Source: UBA7803 sp040219935
GTDB taxonomy: Bacteria > Pseudomonadota > Gammaproteobacteria > Pseudomonadales > Azotimanducaceae
NCBI GenBank assembly: GCA_040219935.1
Contig: JAVJUA010000078.1
Location: 12,564-76,563, forward strand
DNA: 64,000 bases
Direction: 5' to 3'
Position numbers and translations under genes: made by a program. The first letter of the stretch is position 1. Each line of letters starts with the position of its first letter. The notes under the pieces were generated by a model. That model made no database searches. It saw only the letters and a program-made list of their open reading frames with translations, and was not told the DNA's origin. This document shows positions 51,025 through 59,056 of this stretch, in pieces.

Positions 51025-51855
51025 GTGGTTGGGTTCATCGACGTGCACGTACGTTCGTTCGTGGCACTCCTGGCGACGCTGTCGTGCCTGCTGATGGCGG
51101 TTGCCTGCGATCGGCAGGCAGGGGTTGCCGACTCCGTCACCGCCCCTGCCCATTCTCCGGCCACTCGGTTGCTGCGCGCGGCTGCCGGAAACGATCCGGT
51201 CGAGACGCGGCGGCTGCTCGACGCCGGCTTCGACGCCGACCAGCCCGGGCCCGGCGGCCGCACCGCGCTGATGGTGGCCGCCGAGCATGGGCGCGCGGAC
51301 ACCCTGGCGCTGCTGCTGAGGGCAGGCGCCGCCATCGACCTCGGCGATTCGGGAGGTATGACGGCTCTGATGCTGGCCGCGCGTCATGGCCACGGGGACG
51401 CGGTGCGGCGCCTCATCGAAGCCGGCGCCGGTGTCGCAATCCGCAGCCGCACCGGCACCTCGGCGCTGCTCGAGGCGGTTCGCGGCGGAGACCTGCCGGC
51501 GGTGGACGCCTTGCTGGTTGCCGGTGCCGATCCCGCGCAGCAGTGCGAGCGTGGGCTCGGGGTGCTGCACGTGGTTCGGGGGCGGGCGGAGAGCCTGCTC
51601 GACCGGCTGCTTGGCCTCGGGCTGGACGTCGATCAGGCGGACAGTGAAGGACTGACGCCGGTCATGCGAGCCGCGCGTCTGGGCGACGTGGCGCTGCTCG
51701 CGCGTCTGCACGGCGCCGGTGCCGATCTCGACAGACGTGATGCCCTGGGACGCGACGCGCTGCAGCACGCGCGCCTGGCCAAGCAGCGGCAGGCCGTGGA
51801 CTGGCTGACCGCCCGGCGCTCCGACCCCATTCATCAATCTGTCACGAGACCGTAA
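51025..51855 (+). CDS. ankyrin-repeat lipoprotein
   Basis: A 276-residue protein. The signal sequence FVALLATLSCLLMAVAC ends in a lipobox Cys. At least five ankyrin repeats follow, for example RTALMVAAEHGRADTLALLL, MTALMLAARHGHGDAVRRLI and LTPVMRAARLGDVALLARL. It is probably a periplasmic or surface protein-binding scaffold. The start may be GTG 51025, or GTG 51043 giving a better signal peptide. Its 3' end contains the Pho box of the following beta-helix gene. Confidence 0.78.
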   Translation: MVGFIDVHVRSFVALLATLSCLLMAVACDRQAGVADSVTAPAHSPATRLLRAAAGNDPVETRRLLDAGFDADQPGPGGRTALMVAAEHGRADTLALLLRAGAAIDLGDSGGMTALMLAARHGHGDAVRRLIEAGAGVAIRSRTGTSALLEAVRGGDLPAVDALLVAGADPAQQCERGLGVLHVVRGRAESLLDRLLGLGLDVDQADSEGLTPVMRAARLGDVALLARLHGAGADLDRRDALGRDALQHARLAKQRQAVDWLTARRSDPIHQSVTRP

Positions 51856-51883
51856 CTCAAGTGACATGACGCGTCGCTACATT
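51839..51883 (+). promoter_or_regulatory. predicted triple Pho box and -10 of the beta-helix/TonB operon
   Basis: CTGTCAC (51839-51845), CCGTAAC (51850-51856) and GTGACAT (51861-51867) stand at 11-bp steps. The -10 TACATT (51878-51883) is exactly 10 bp after the last unit. The element overlaps the end of the ankyrin gene. The ATG of the beta-helix gene lies 64 bp downstream. Confidence 0.68.
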
Positions 51884-51947
51884 GCCCGGGCAATGGGGCC
51901 ACAGGATGCCCCGCCCAACTGCATGACAAACTCTGGGGATCAAAGTG

Positions 51948-53525
51948 ATGACTCGTACCGGTAAGACCCTTCGCTTCTTGGTGGCTGGCCTGTGTGCTGC
52001 TGCTCTGGCCGCGGGCTGCGGCGGTGGCGGTGACGTCGAGATTTCCGCGGACAACAATTCCGTGGTCAACGACAACTCCACGAACACTGGCGGCGGCGGC
52101 AGCAACAACCCCTGCGCCAACTACACCGATCCGGCGACCAATACCCTGCGTCAGGGCTCCTTCGACGGCAGCAACTGCAACTACACGTCGGACTTCGTCG
52201 GCGAGAACAACCCGCTGACCGTCGACCTCACCATTCCCTTCATCAGCGGCGTGCACATCTTCGAGGACTCGCTGTTCGTCGGCGAGAACGTCGATGGCAC
52301 CGATCCCTCGGTGGTGCCGCCGGCGGGTGGACAGGGCCCGACGCTGCGTATTCGTGCCGGAGCTACGCTGGCATGGACCCAGGCCAACGACTACCTGCTG
52401 GTCAACCGCGGCTCGCAGATCATCGCCGAGGGTTCGCCGACCGCGCCGATCACGCTGACCGGATTCTCGGATGCCGTGCTCGGCTCCGCGGGTCAGTTCC
52501 AGACCCAGCTCTGGGGCGGCCTGGTGTTGAATGGCAACGGCATCACCAACAAGTGCAGCGATACCCAGCGCGCCAACAACGGCTGCCACGTGGTCAGCGA
52601 AGGCAAGCCCTCCAACTACGGCGGCGACGACAACGCGGACAACTCGGGCGTGCTGCAGTACGTCGTGGTCAAGCACGCAGGCTTCGAGGTCGCGCCCGGC
52701 GACGAGCTGAACGGCATCACCTTCAACGCGGTGGGCTCCGGCACGACGGTCAACAACGTGCAGGTCTACGCGACCTACGATGACGGCGTCGAGTTCTTCG
52801 GCGGCGCGGTCAGCGTCAGCAACCTGGTTGCCCTGTACGTACAGGACGACTCCATCGACTGGGCAGATGGCTGGGTCGGCTCGGTCGACCGGGCGCTGAT
52901 CATTCACGCGCCGAACGAAGGCCAGCGCTGCATCGAGGCGGACAATCAGGACCCCGACTTCAACGCGCTGCCGCTCTCGAACGGCACCGTGCGCAACATG
53001 ACCTGCATCATCTCCGCCAACGACAACGGCATTCACGGCGACGCCGAAGGCCCGCTGCTGCGCCGCGGCACCCTGTTCGCGATCGAAGACAGCATCATCT
53101 ATGACGGCTACGCGCGCACGCTGCTCTCGCGCAGCGGCAACGAGTGCTTCGAGATCGACGATTCGGAGACCCGTGACCGCGCCCAGGCCGGCGACTCTTC
53201 GGTCAAGAGCAACCTGATCGTCTGTGAGGAGCCCGCCGTCGACAACCTGAACAACGGCGACAGCGTCCTGCAGTGGGTGCTGAACACCGGCACGACGCCG
53301 TACCCGGCCAACACCAACAACCGCGTGATCACCGACTCTGCCAACCCCAACGTGGTGGTGCTGGACGGCTTCTACACCGCCCCGGCGTTCGCCGATGAGA
53401 CGGGCACCGCGTTCACCGTGACCGCCGAGGGCGGCGGCATCATCGGCGCGGTGTCGGCCGACGATGACTGGACTGAAAACTGGACGTTCGGCCTGAACGA
53501 TCCGTCCCTCTGGATCCTGCCGTAA
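51948..53525 (+). CDS. right-handed beta-helix lipoprotein, predicted phosphate-starvation induced
   Basis: A 525-residue protein. The signal LVAGLCAAALAAGCGGGG ends in a lipobox Cys and is followed by a Gly/Asn-rich linker. The rest is Asn/Gly-rich parallel beta-helix sequence: LLVNRGSQIIAEGSPTAPIT, YATYDDGVEFFGGAVSVSN and YVQDDSIDWADGWVGS resemble secreted or surface beta-helix lipoproteins found beside TonB receptors. Cysteines at NPCANY, SNCNY, NKCSD, NGCH, QRCIE, MTCII and VCEE suggest disulfides. ATG 51948 is preferred to GTG 51945 because GGGG lies 9 bp upstream. The TonB receptor follows by 19 bp. Confidence 0.75.
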   Translation: MTRTGKTLRFLVAGLCAAALAAGCGGGGDVEISADNNSVVNDNSTNTGGGGSNNPCANYTDPATNTLRQGSFDGSNCNYTSDFVGENNPLTVDLTIPFISGVHIFEDSLFVGENVDGTDPSVVPPAGGQGPTLRIRAGATLAWTQANDYLLVNRGSQIIAEGSPTAPITLTGFSDAVLGSAGQFQTQLWGGLVLNGNGITNKCSDTQRANNGCHVVSEGKPSNYGGDDNADNSGVLQYVVVKHAGFEVAPGDELNGITFNAVGSGTTVNNVQVYATYDDGVEFFGGAVSVSNLVALYVQDDSIDWADGWVGSVDRALIIHAPNEGQRCIEADNQDPDFNALPLSNGTVRNMTCIISANDNGIHGDAEGPLLRRGTLFAIEDSIIYDGYARTLLSRSGNECFEIDDSETRDRAQAGDSSVKSNLIVCEEPAVDNLNNGDSVLQWVLNTGTTPYPANTNNRVITDSANPNVVVLDGFYTAPAFADETGTAFTVTAEGGGIIGAVSADDDWTENWTFGLNDPSLWILP

Positions 53526-53544
53526 GCGTGGGGCGGAGCCAGTC

Positions 53545-56313
53545 ATGAGCAGATACAGCAACTACCTGCCGCGCACCAGCGCAGTGGCCATGGCGATCGC
53601 CCTGGCTGCCGCCTGGCCCGCGGCGGCGCAGGAAGCCGCGCCGGCTGAGAGTGCTGCGGCGCAGTCGACGGCTGCCGAGGGCCCCATCGAGGAGCTGGTC
53701 GTCATCGGCCGCTACCGCTCAGCCGCCACGGACGTGGTCTCCGAACGCATCGACTCGGCGGTGGCCGTCGACCTCCTGGACGCCGAGAGCATCTCCCGGC
53801 TCGGTGACAGCGACGTCGCGGCAGCCCTGCGCCGGGTGCCGGGCCTGACCGTAGCGGACGACAAGTTCGTCTATGTGCGTGGCCTGGGCGAGCGCTACTC
53901 CAGCGCGCAGCTCAATGGCGCCACGGTGCCGTCGCCCGATCTGACCCGGAACGTCGTGCCTCTGGACATCTTTCCGGCGCAGATCATCGACGCGCTGGCC
54001 GTGCAGAAGGGCTACTCGCCGGAGCTGCCGGCCGCCTTCGGAGGTGGCAACGTCGACATCCGCACCAAGCGCATTCCGGAGGACCGGGTGTTCAGCATCG
54101 GCATCAAGACCGGCTGGAACTCCGACAGCGACAACGGCTTCACCTACAGCGGTGGCGGCGACGACAAGTGGGGCAAGGATGACGGCACCCGAAGCCTGCC
54201 GAACGCCATCGCCGATGGCATTCAGACCTATCAGGGCAACTTCTCGATCTCCAACATCTTCAACGTGCTGCGCCGCGATGGCCAGTTTCACACGGTGGAC
54301 GAGGCGGTGGCGATCAACCAGGATCTGGCCACGGCGCTGAACCGGGACTTCGATCTGCGCGAGAAGTCGCTGGATCCTGATCTGTCCGCAGAGATCGTTG
54401 GCGGCTACCGCTGGTTCCTCAGCGACGAGCTGGAGGCCGGCTTCCTGGCCCAGGCCGCCTACGACAACGCCTGGCGCAACAAGGAGCGTACCAATCGGCG
54501 GATCGCCAATCCCGATACCGACTTCTCGGTGACCGAGCGGACCATCAACTCGGTCAACATCACCGGCACCCTCAATCTGGGATTGCGCTTCACCGAGGAC
54601 CACGAGATCGGCACGGTGACCATGTTCCTGCGCAATACCGAGGACGAGGCGGCCTCGACCAGCACCTGCCAGCAGGGCCAGTTCAACGATTGCGCCGACC
54701 CGACCAACCCCACTCAGGGCCGCATCGACGACATCCGCTTCGAGCAGCGCGACCTGCGGCTGAACCAGGTGTCGGGCAGCCACACCTTGGGCGCCGCGAC
54801 GCTGGAGCGGCTGCCGGAGATGCTCGGCTTCGCCGAGCTGGTGCAGAACGCGAAGTTCACCTGGTACTACTCCGACGCCAAGGCCGAGGCCGATATTCCC
54901 GGCGAGCTGCGGGTCGGGTCGGTGGAGCTGCTGGACCCGGCGAGCGGCGGCATTCTCAGCCGCCGCATCCGCTCGACGGCCTCGGCGGCCGAGTACGTGT
55001 TCTCCGACCTCGAGGACGATGTGGAGAGCTATGGCTACGACGTGATGGTGCCGTTTTCCGGCGACGGCTGGGATCTGGAGATGTCCGGCGGGTTCGACTA
55101 CTCCCGCAAGGGCCGCAGCTTCCGTCAGTACCGGTTGGGCCTCGGCAGCACCAGCCCCGGCTTCCTGGACGTGAGTTCGGGACTGCCGAGCGAGGTCTTC
55201 TCGGATGCCAACATCAGCGACCCTGCCAACGGCATCGAGCTGGTCCTGGGTATCGGCTCGTTCGGCACCGAGAGCTACTTCGCCGGTCAGATCGTCGACG
55301 CCTCCTACGGCAAGTTCGATCTGCTCTGGAACGACACCTGGCGGATCTCCGGCGGCGCGCGCTGGGAGAACTTCCAGCAGGTGTCTGTGCCGGTGAACCT
55401 GCTGGCGTTCTCCACCCCGCGCATCCCGCTGTCGGCCGAGGAGATCGCCAGCTCGGCCATCAACGAGGACGACTGGTACCCGGCGCTGGCGGTGACCTAC
55501 ATTCGGCCCGGGTTCTGGTCTGACGAGTTCCAGCTTCGTTTCGGCTGGAGCGAAACCGCCGCCCGGCCCGATCTGCGGGAGATCTCGCGGTCTACCTACA
55601 TCGATCCCCTGACCGAAGCGCGGGTCCGAGGCAATCCGTTCCTGGTGCCTTCGGCGCTCACGAACTACGACGTGCGTGCCGAGTGGTTCTGGAACAACGG
55701 CGACAACTTCACCGTGTCCCTGTTCTACAAGGACATCGATCGGCCGATCGAAACGGTGCAGGGGGACGCCACCGAGGACAACGTCGTGTTCGGCTTCATC
55801 AACGCCGACAAGGCCGAGGTTTACGGCCTCGAGGTTGAGTGGCTGAAGGGCCTGGGCTTCGCGTCGCGCTGGGTCGGCGGCTGGGTCGACACCTTCTACC
55901 TTGCCGGCAACGTGACCCTGAGCGATTCGGAGATCGACATCAGCCCGGGCAGCGGTGGCGGGGTGGGCAACATCACCAATCCTACCCGCCGTCTCAGCCA
56001 GCAGTCCGACTGGGTCGCCAACCTGCAGCTCGGCTACGACTCGCCGAACGGCAAGCATGGCGCGACGCTGGTGTACAACGCCTTCGGCGAGCGAATCTTC
56101 TTCGCCGGCATCAACGGCTTCGACGATGCCTTCGAGCAGCCGTTCCACTCGCTGGACGTTGTCTACAGCTACTTCGCCACCGAGAATCTGACGGTGAAGT
56201 TCCGCGTCAAGAATCTGCTGAACGACTCGGTGGAGATCAAGCAGCAGGGCGTCACCGTGATCGAGCAGGACATCGGCGCCACGGCCCTCCTCGACGTCAA
56301 GTGGGAGCTGTAG
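53545..56313 (+). CDS. TonB-dependent outer-membrane receptor
   Basis: A 922-residue receptor. An N-terminal signal (VAMAIALAAAWPAAAQEA) precedes a region that may hold a TonB-box-like segment (EELVVIGRYRSA). The plug domain has VRGLGERYSSAQLNGATVPS and VQKGYSPELPAAFGGGNVDI. The long C-terminus is a 22-strand beta-barrel with alternating aromatic strands, ending in ATALLDVKWEL with terminal Leu rather than Phe. Such plugs are common in receptors for large or unknown ligands. GGAG precedes the ATG. It is paired with the beta-helix lipoprotein under one predicted Pho promoter. Confidence 0.93.
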   Translation: MSRYSNYLPRTSAVAMAIALAAAWPAAAQEAAPAESAAAQSTAAEGPIEELVVIGRYRSAATDVVSERIDSAVAVDLLDAESISRLGDSDVAAALRRVPGLTVADDKFVYVRGLGERYSSAQLNGATVPSPDLTRNVVPLDIFPAQIIDALAVQKGYSPELPAAFGGGNVDIRTKRIPEDRVFSIGIKTGWNSDSDNGFTYSGGGDDKWGKDDGTRSLPNAIADGIQTYQGNFSISNIFNVLRRDGQFHTVDEAVAINQDLATALNRDFDLREKSLDPDLSAEIVGGYRWFLSDELEAGFLAQAAYDNAWRNKERTNRRIANPDTDFSVTERTINSVNITGTLNLGLRFTEDHEIGTVTMFLRNTEDEAASTSTCQQGQFNDCADPTNPTQGRIDDIRFEQRDLRLNQVSGSHTLGAATLERLPEMLGFAELVQNAKFTWYYSDAKAEADIPGELRVGSVELLDPASGGILSRRIRSTASAAEYVFSDLEDDVESYGYDVMVPFSGDGWDLEMSGGFDYSRKGRSFRQYRLGLGSTSPGFLDVSSGLPSEVFSDANISDPANGIELVLGIGSFGTESYFAGQIVDASYGKFDLLWNDTWRISGGARWENFQQVSVPVNLLAFSTPRIPLSAEEIASSAINEDDWYPALAVTYIRPGFWSDEFQLRFGWSETAARPDLREISRSTYIDPLTEARVRGNPFLVPSALTNYDVRAEWFWNNGDNFTVSLFYKDIDRPIETVQGDATEDNVVFGFINADKAEVYGLEVEWLKGLGFASRWVGGWVDTFYLAGNVTLSDSEIDISPGSGGGVGNITNPTRRLSQQSDWVANLQLGYDSPNGKHGATLVYNAFGERIFFAGINGFDDAFEQPFHSLDVVYSYFATENLTVKFRVKNLLNDSVEIKQQGVTVIEQDIGATALLDVKWEL

Positions 56314-56334
56314 GCCCGCGACGCACGTCCCGCT

Positions 56335-56355
56335 GAAGCGGCGTTCGACCGCTTC
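56335..56355 (+). terminator. hairpin after the TonB receptor gene
   Basis: A 7-bp perfect stem (GAAGCGG and its complement) with a 7-base loop lies 22 bp after the stop. No T-run follows, so termination is uncertain. Confidence 0.3.
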
Positions 56356-56466
56356 TCCCGCAGGCGCGGACTCTGGTTGAGCCCCAGGTCCGCGCTGGAT
56401 CATGGCCGGGTGCTGGGGTTACCATCGCCGGCCTGACCGAAATACCGATACCTGCAGGGGAAGACC

Positions 56467-57651
56467 ATGAAAGACGTCGTCATTGTCGACAGTGTCCGCA
56501 CGGGGCTGGCCAAATCGTTCCGGGGCAGCTTCAACCTCACGCGCTCGGACGACATGCTGGCGCACTGCATCGATGCGCTGCTCGAGCGCAACCCGAAGCT
56601 GTCTCCCGACGAGGTCGAAGACGTCTATGTCGGTGCTGCCAGCCACGTGGGCGAGCAGGATGGCAACCTGGCTCGCCTGGCCGTGGTGCTGTCCAAGCTG
56701 CCGATCACCACCGGCGGGGTCACCATCAACCGCTTCTGCTCCTCGGGCCTCCAGACCATCGCCATGGCGGCCAACCAGGTGGCCACCGGCCAGACCCAGG
56801 TGGCCATTGCCGGCGGCGTCGACTCGATCTCCATGCGCAATCGCCAGGAACCGGCCAAGGCCAAGCTGAACAAGCGTCTGCAGGAAGAAAAGCCCGAGAT
56901 CTTCATGGCCATGGGCAACACCGCAGAGGTGGTGGCGCGCCGCTATCAGGTCACCCGTGAGGCCCAGGACGAGTACGCGCTGCAGAGCCAGCAGCGCTAT
57001 GCAGCGGCCGTGGACAAGGGCTACGTCGCCGACGAAATCGTGCCGATGAAGACGACGATGCTGAAGGTCGACAAGGAGACCGGGGCCGAGAGCCACGTCG
57101 AGGCGCTGGTCGATCGTGACGAGTGCAATCGTCCCAACACCACCCTCGAGGGCCTGGCCGGCCTGCCGCCCGCCTTCGAGGAGGATGGCTCGGTCACGGC
57201 CGGCAATGCGTCCCAGCTCTCCGACGGCGCATCCATGACCCTGGTCATGAGTGCGGAGCGCGCGGCCCAGCTCGGCCTCCAGCCGATCGGCATCTACCGC
57301 GGCTTTACGGTGGCCGGATGCGAACCCGACGAGATGGGTATCGGCCCGGTGTTCGCCATTCCCCGGCTGCTGAAGAATGCCGGCCTGTCGCTGGACGACA
57401 TCGATCTGTGGGAGCTCAACGAGGCCTTTGCCTCGCAGTGCCTGTACTGCCGCGATGCCCTGGGCATCGACAACGAGATCTACAACGTCAACGGCGGCAG
57501 CATCAGCATCGGCCATCCGTTCGGCATGACCGGTTCCCGCATGACGGGCCTGATCCTGCGCGAGCTCAAGCGCCGCAACAAGAAGTATGGCGTGGTCACC
57601 ATGTGCATCGGCGGTGGTCAGGGCGCGGCGGGGCTGTTCGAGGCCGCGTAA
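56467..57651 (+). CDS. acetyl-CoA C-acyltransferase (thiolase)
   Basis: A 394-residue thiolase. The nucleophilic Cys is near residue 91 in INRFCSSGLQTIAMAANQVA. The His is in INGHPFGMTG-type sequence, here SISIGHPFGMTGSRMTGLIL, and the second Cys in VVTMCIGGGQGAAGLFEA. The family degrades or makes beta-ketoacyl-CoA. GGGG and AAG precede the ATG. It stands alone between the TonB receptor and a signal-peptide protein and is not part of a clear beta-oxidation operon here. Confidence 0.96.
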   Translation: MKDVVIVDSVRTGLAKSFRGSFNLTRSDDMLAHCIDALLERNPKLSPDEVEDVYVGAASHVGEQDGNLARLAVVLSKLPITTGGVTINRFCSSGLQTIAMAANQVATGQTQVAIAGGVDSISMRNRQEPAKAKLNKRLQEEKPEIFMAMGNTAEVVARRYQVTREAQDEYALQSQQRYAAAVDKGYVADEIVPMKTTMLKVDKETGAESHVEALVDRDECNRPNTTLEGLAGLPPAFEEDGSVTAGNASQLSDGASMTLVMSAERAAQLGLQPIGIYRGFTVAGCEPDEMGIGPVFAIPRLLKNAGLSLDDIDLWELNEAFASQCLYCRDALGIDNEIYNVNGGSISIGHPFGMTGSRMTGLILRELKRRNKKYGVVTMCIGGGQGAAGLFEAA

Positions 57652-57790
57652 CATATTGAAACGATCGGGAAATGGCCGGGAAACAGGGCGCGCCGGAGAA
57701 TACCGCGCTCCCTGGTACCCGGATCGTCCCGGGTGCCTCACCGGGTTATAGGAGGACGCCACGTTCACCGCGGAGATCAGAGGCCTGGTC

Positions 57791-58330
57791 ATGCTGACGC
57801 TGCTGGTCAGCCTGCCGACGCCGTTGCTCGCGGCCGGTGATGACGCCGGTGCCGCCCCCGCCTCGGTGGGCGCGGGTGGAGATCTGCGCGCCCGGTCCGA
57901 CGAGGACCTGACGGTGATGGCCGCCGACTGGGACGCCCTCGACCGCCATCAGCGTCGGTTGCTGCTCACCGAGATGAAGGCGCGCATGGCCCGGGGTGGC
58001 AATCGCGGCAGCGTGCTGCGCATTCGCACCGAGCGCCGTTACGGTCGCATCATCCGCCAGGCCGATGGCCGCCTGATCCGCATCGAAACCCAGGTTGTGC
58101 ACGTTCGCCCGGCATCGCCCGAGGAGCTTACGGCCGCCCGTCAGGGGTTCGGCGTCGGTTTCGAGCAGCGGGTGCGCAGCCGTTCCGAGCGTTTCTCCGG
58201 GGGTGAGCTGGTGGCCGGCGATCAGATGCACGAGGTTCGGCTGCCGCTCTCCGAGATGATGCAGGCGGTGGATGCCGCCCTGCGCCTGCAGCCCAGCCCG
58301 ACGACGCCAGCCGCCGACACCCGCCACTGA
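57791..58330 (+). CDS. hypothetical exported protein, start uncertain
   Basis: A 179-residue protein with an N-terminal hydrophobic signal (LTLLVSLPTPLLAAGDD). The mature part has a basic alternation of strands and helices (TEMKARMARGGNRGSVLRIR, IIRQADGRLIRIETQVVHVR) and no recognised family. A consensus GGAGGA (57751-57756) is not placed for ATG 57791 but for an in-frame ACG at 57761, which would add ten residues. The downstream OmpR-like gene begins 12 bp after the stop, so it is probably its operon partner. Confidence 0.6.
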   Translation: MLTLLVSLPTPLLAAGDDAGAAPASVGAGGDLRARSDEDLTVMAADWDALDRHQRRLLLTEMKARMARGGNRGSVLRIRTERRYGRIIRQADGRLIRIETQVVHVRPASPEELTAARQGFGVGFEQRVRSRSERFSGGELVAGDQMHEVRLPLSEMMQAVDAALRLQPSPTTPAADTRH

Positions 58331-58342
58331 CCGCGCGGCCCC

Positions 58343-59056
58343 GTGGAAGCCGACACCGCCAAGCTCCTCGTCGTCGACGACGACCCTGAGATCCGGGAGC
58401 TCACCCAGGCCTACCTGTCGCAGCAGGGCTTCTCCGTGGCCTGCGTCGAGAGCGGTGAGTCGATGCTGGCCCACCTCAAGGACCACCACGTCGATCTCAT
58501 CATTCTCGACCTGATGCTGCCTGGAGAGCACGGGCTGAACCTTGCCCGCCACCTGAAGCGCGATGGCGACATTCCCATCATCATCGTTTCCGCGCAGGGC
58601 GACGACGTCGACCGGATCGTCGGTCTCGAGGTCGGCGCCGACGACTACATCGGCAAACCGTTCAATCCCCGTGAGCTGCTGGCCCGGGTGCGGGCAGTGC
58701 TGCGTCGGGCCAGGCGGGGCGCCGAAACCCGCGAAGACAGCGCCAGCGAGATACGGTTCGGTCCGTTCGTACTCGATCTGTCATCGCATCAGCTCTGGCG
58801 AGAGGGCGAGCAGGTGGCGCTGACCTCCGGCGAGTTCGATCTGCTGGCCATTCTCGCTGAGAATCCCAACAAGGTGCTGCATCGCGACCGCATCCTCGAC
58901 CTGCTCACAGGTGCCGAGCGGTCGCCGTTCGATCGCAGCATCGACGTTCGGGTCACCCGGCTGCGCAGCAAGGTGGAGGCAGACCCCTCCAACCCCGCGT
59001 TCATCAAGACGATCTGGGGCAAGGGCTACATGTTCTGCCCGGATGGCAATGGCTGA
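58343..59056 (+). CDS. ompR: OmpR-family response regulator
   Basis: A 237-residue two-domain regulator. The receiver has VVDDDPEIRE with the acidic cluster, and the phosphoacceptor Asp near residue 56 in LIILDLMLPGEHGLNL. The segment DYIGKPFNPRELLARVRAVL is close to OmpR. The winged helix carries VALTSGEFDLLAILAENPNK and SIDVRVTRLRSKVE, with the end IKTIWGKGYMFCPDG. GTG 58343 is the start. It overlaps the kinase gene by 14 bp. It is probably the OmpR equivalent; a PhoB role is not supported by its sequence. Confidence 0.9.
   Translation: MEADTAKLLVVDDDPEIRELTQAYLSQQGFSVACVESGESMLAHLKDHHVDLIILDLMLPGEHGLNLARHLKRDGDIPIIIVSAQGDDVDRIVGLEVGADDYIGKPFNPRELLARVRAVLRRARRGAETREDSASEIRFGPFVLDLSSHQLWREGEQVALTSGEFDLLAILAENPNKVLHRDRILDLLTGAERSPFDRSIDVRVTRLRSKVEADPSNPAFIKTIWGKGYMFCPDGNG

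Noticed and set aside
53719..56403. 894-codon minus-strand ORF opposite the TonB receptor
   Set aside because: An antisense shadow of a well-supported receptor gene; no family motif.
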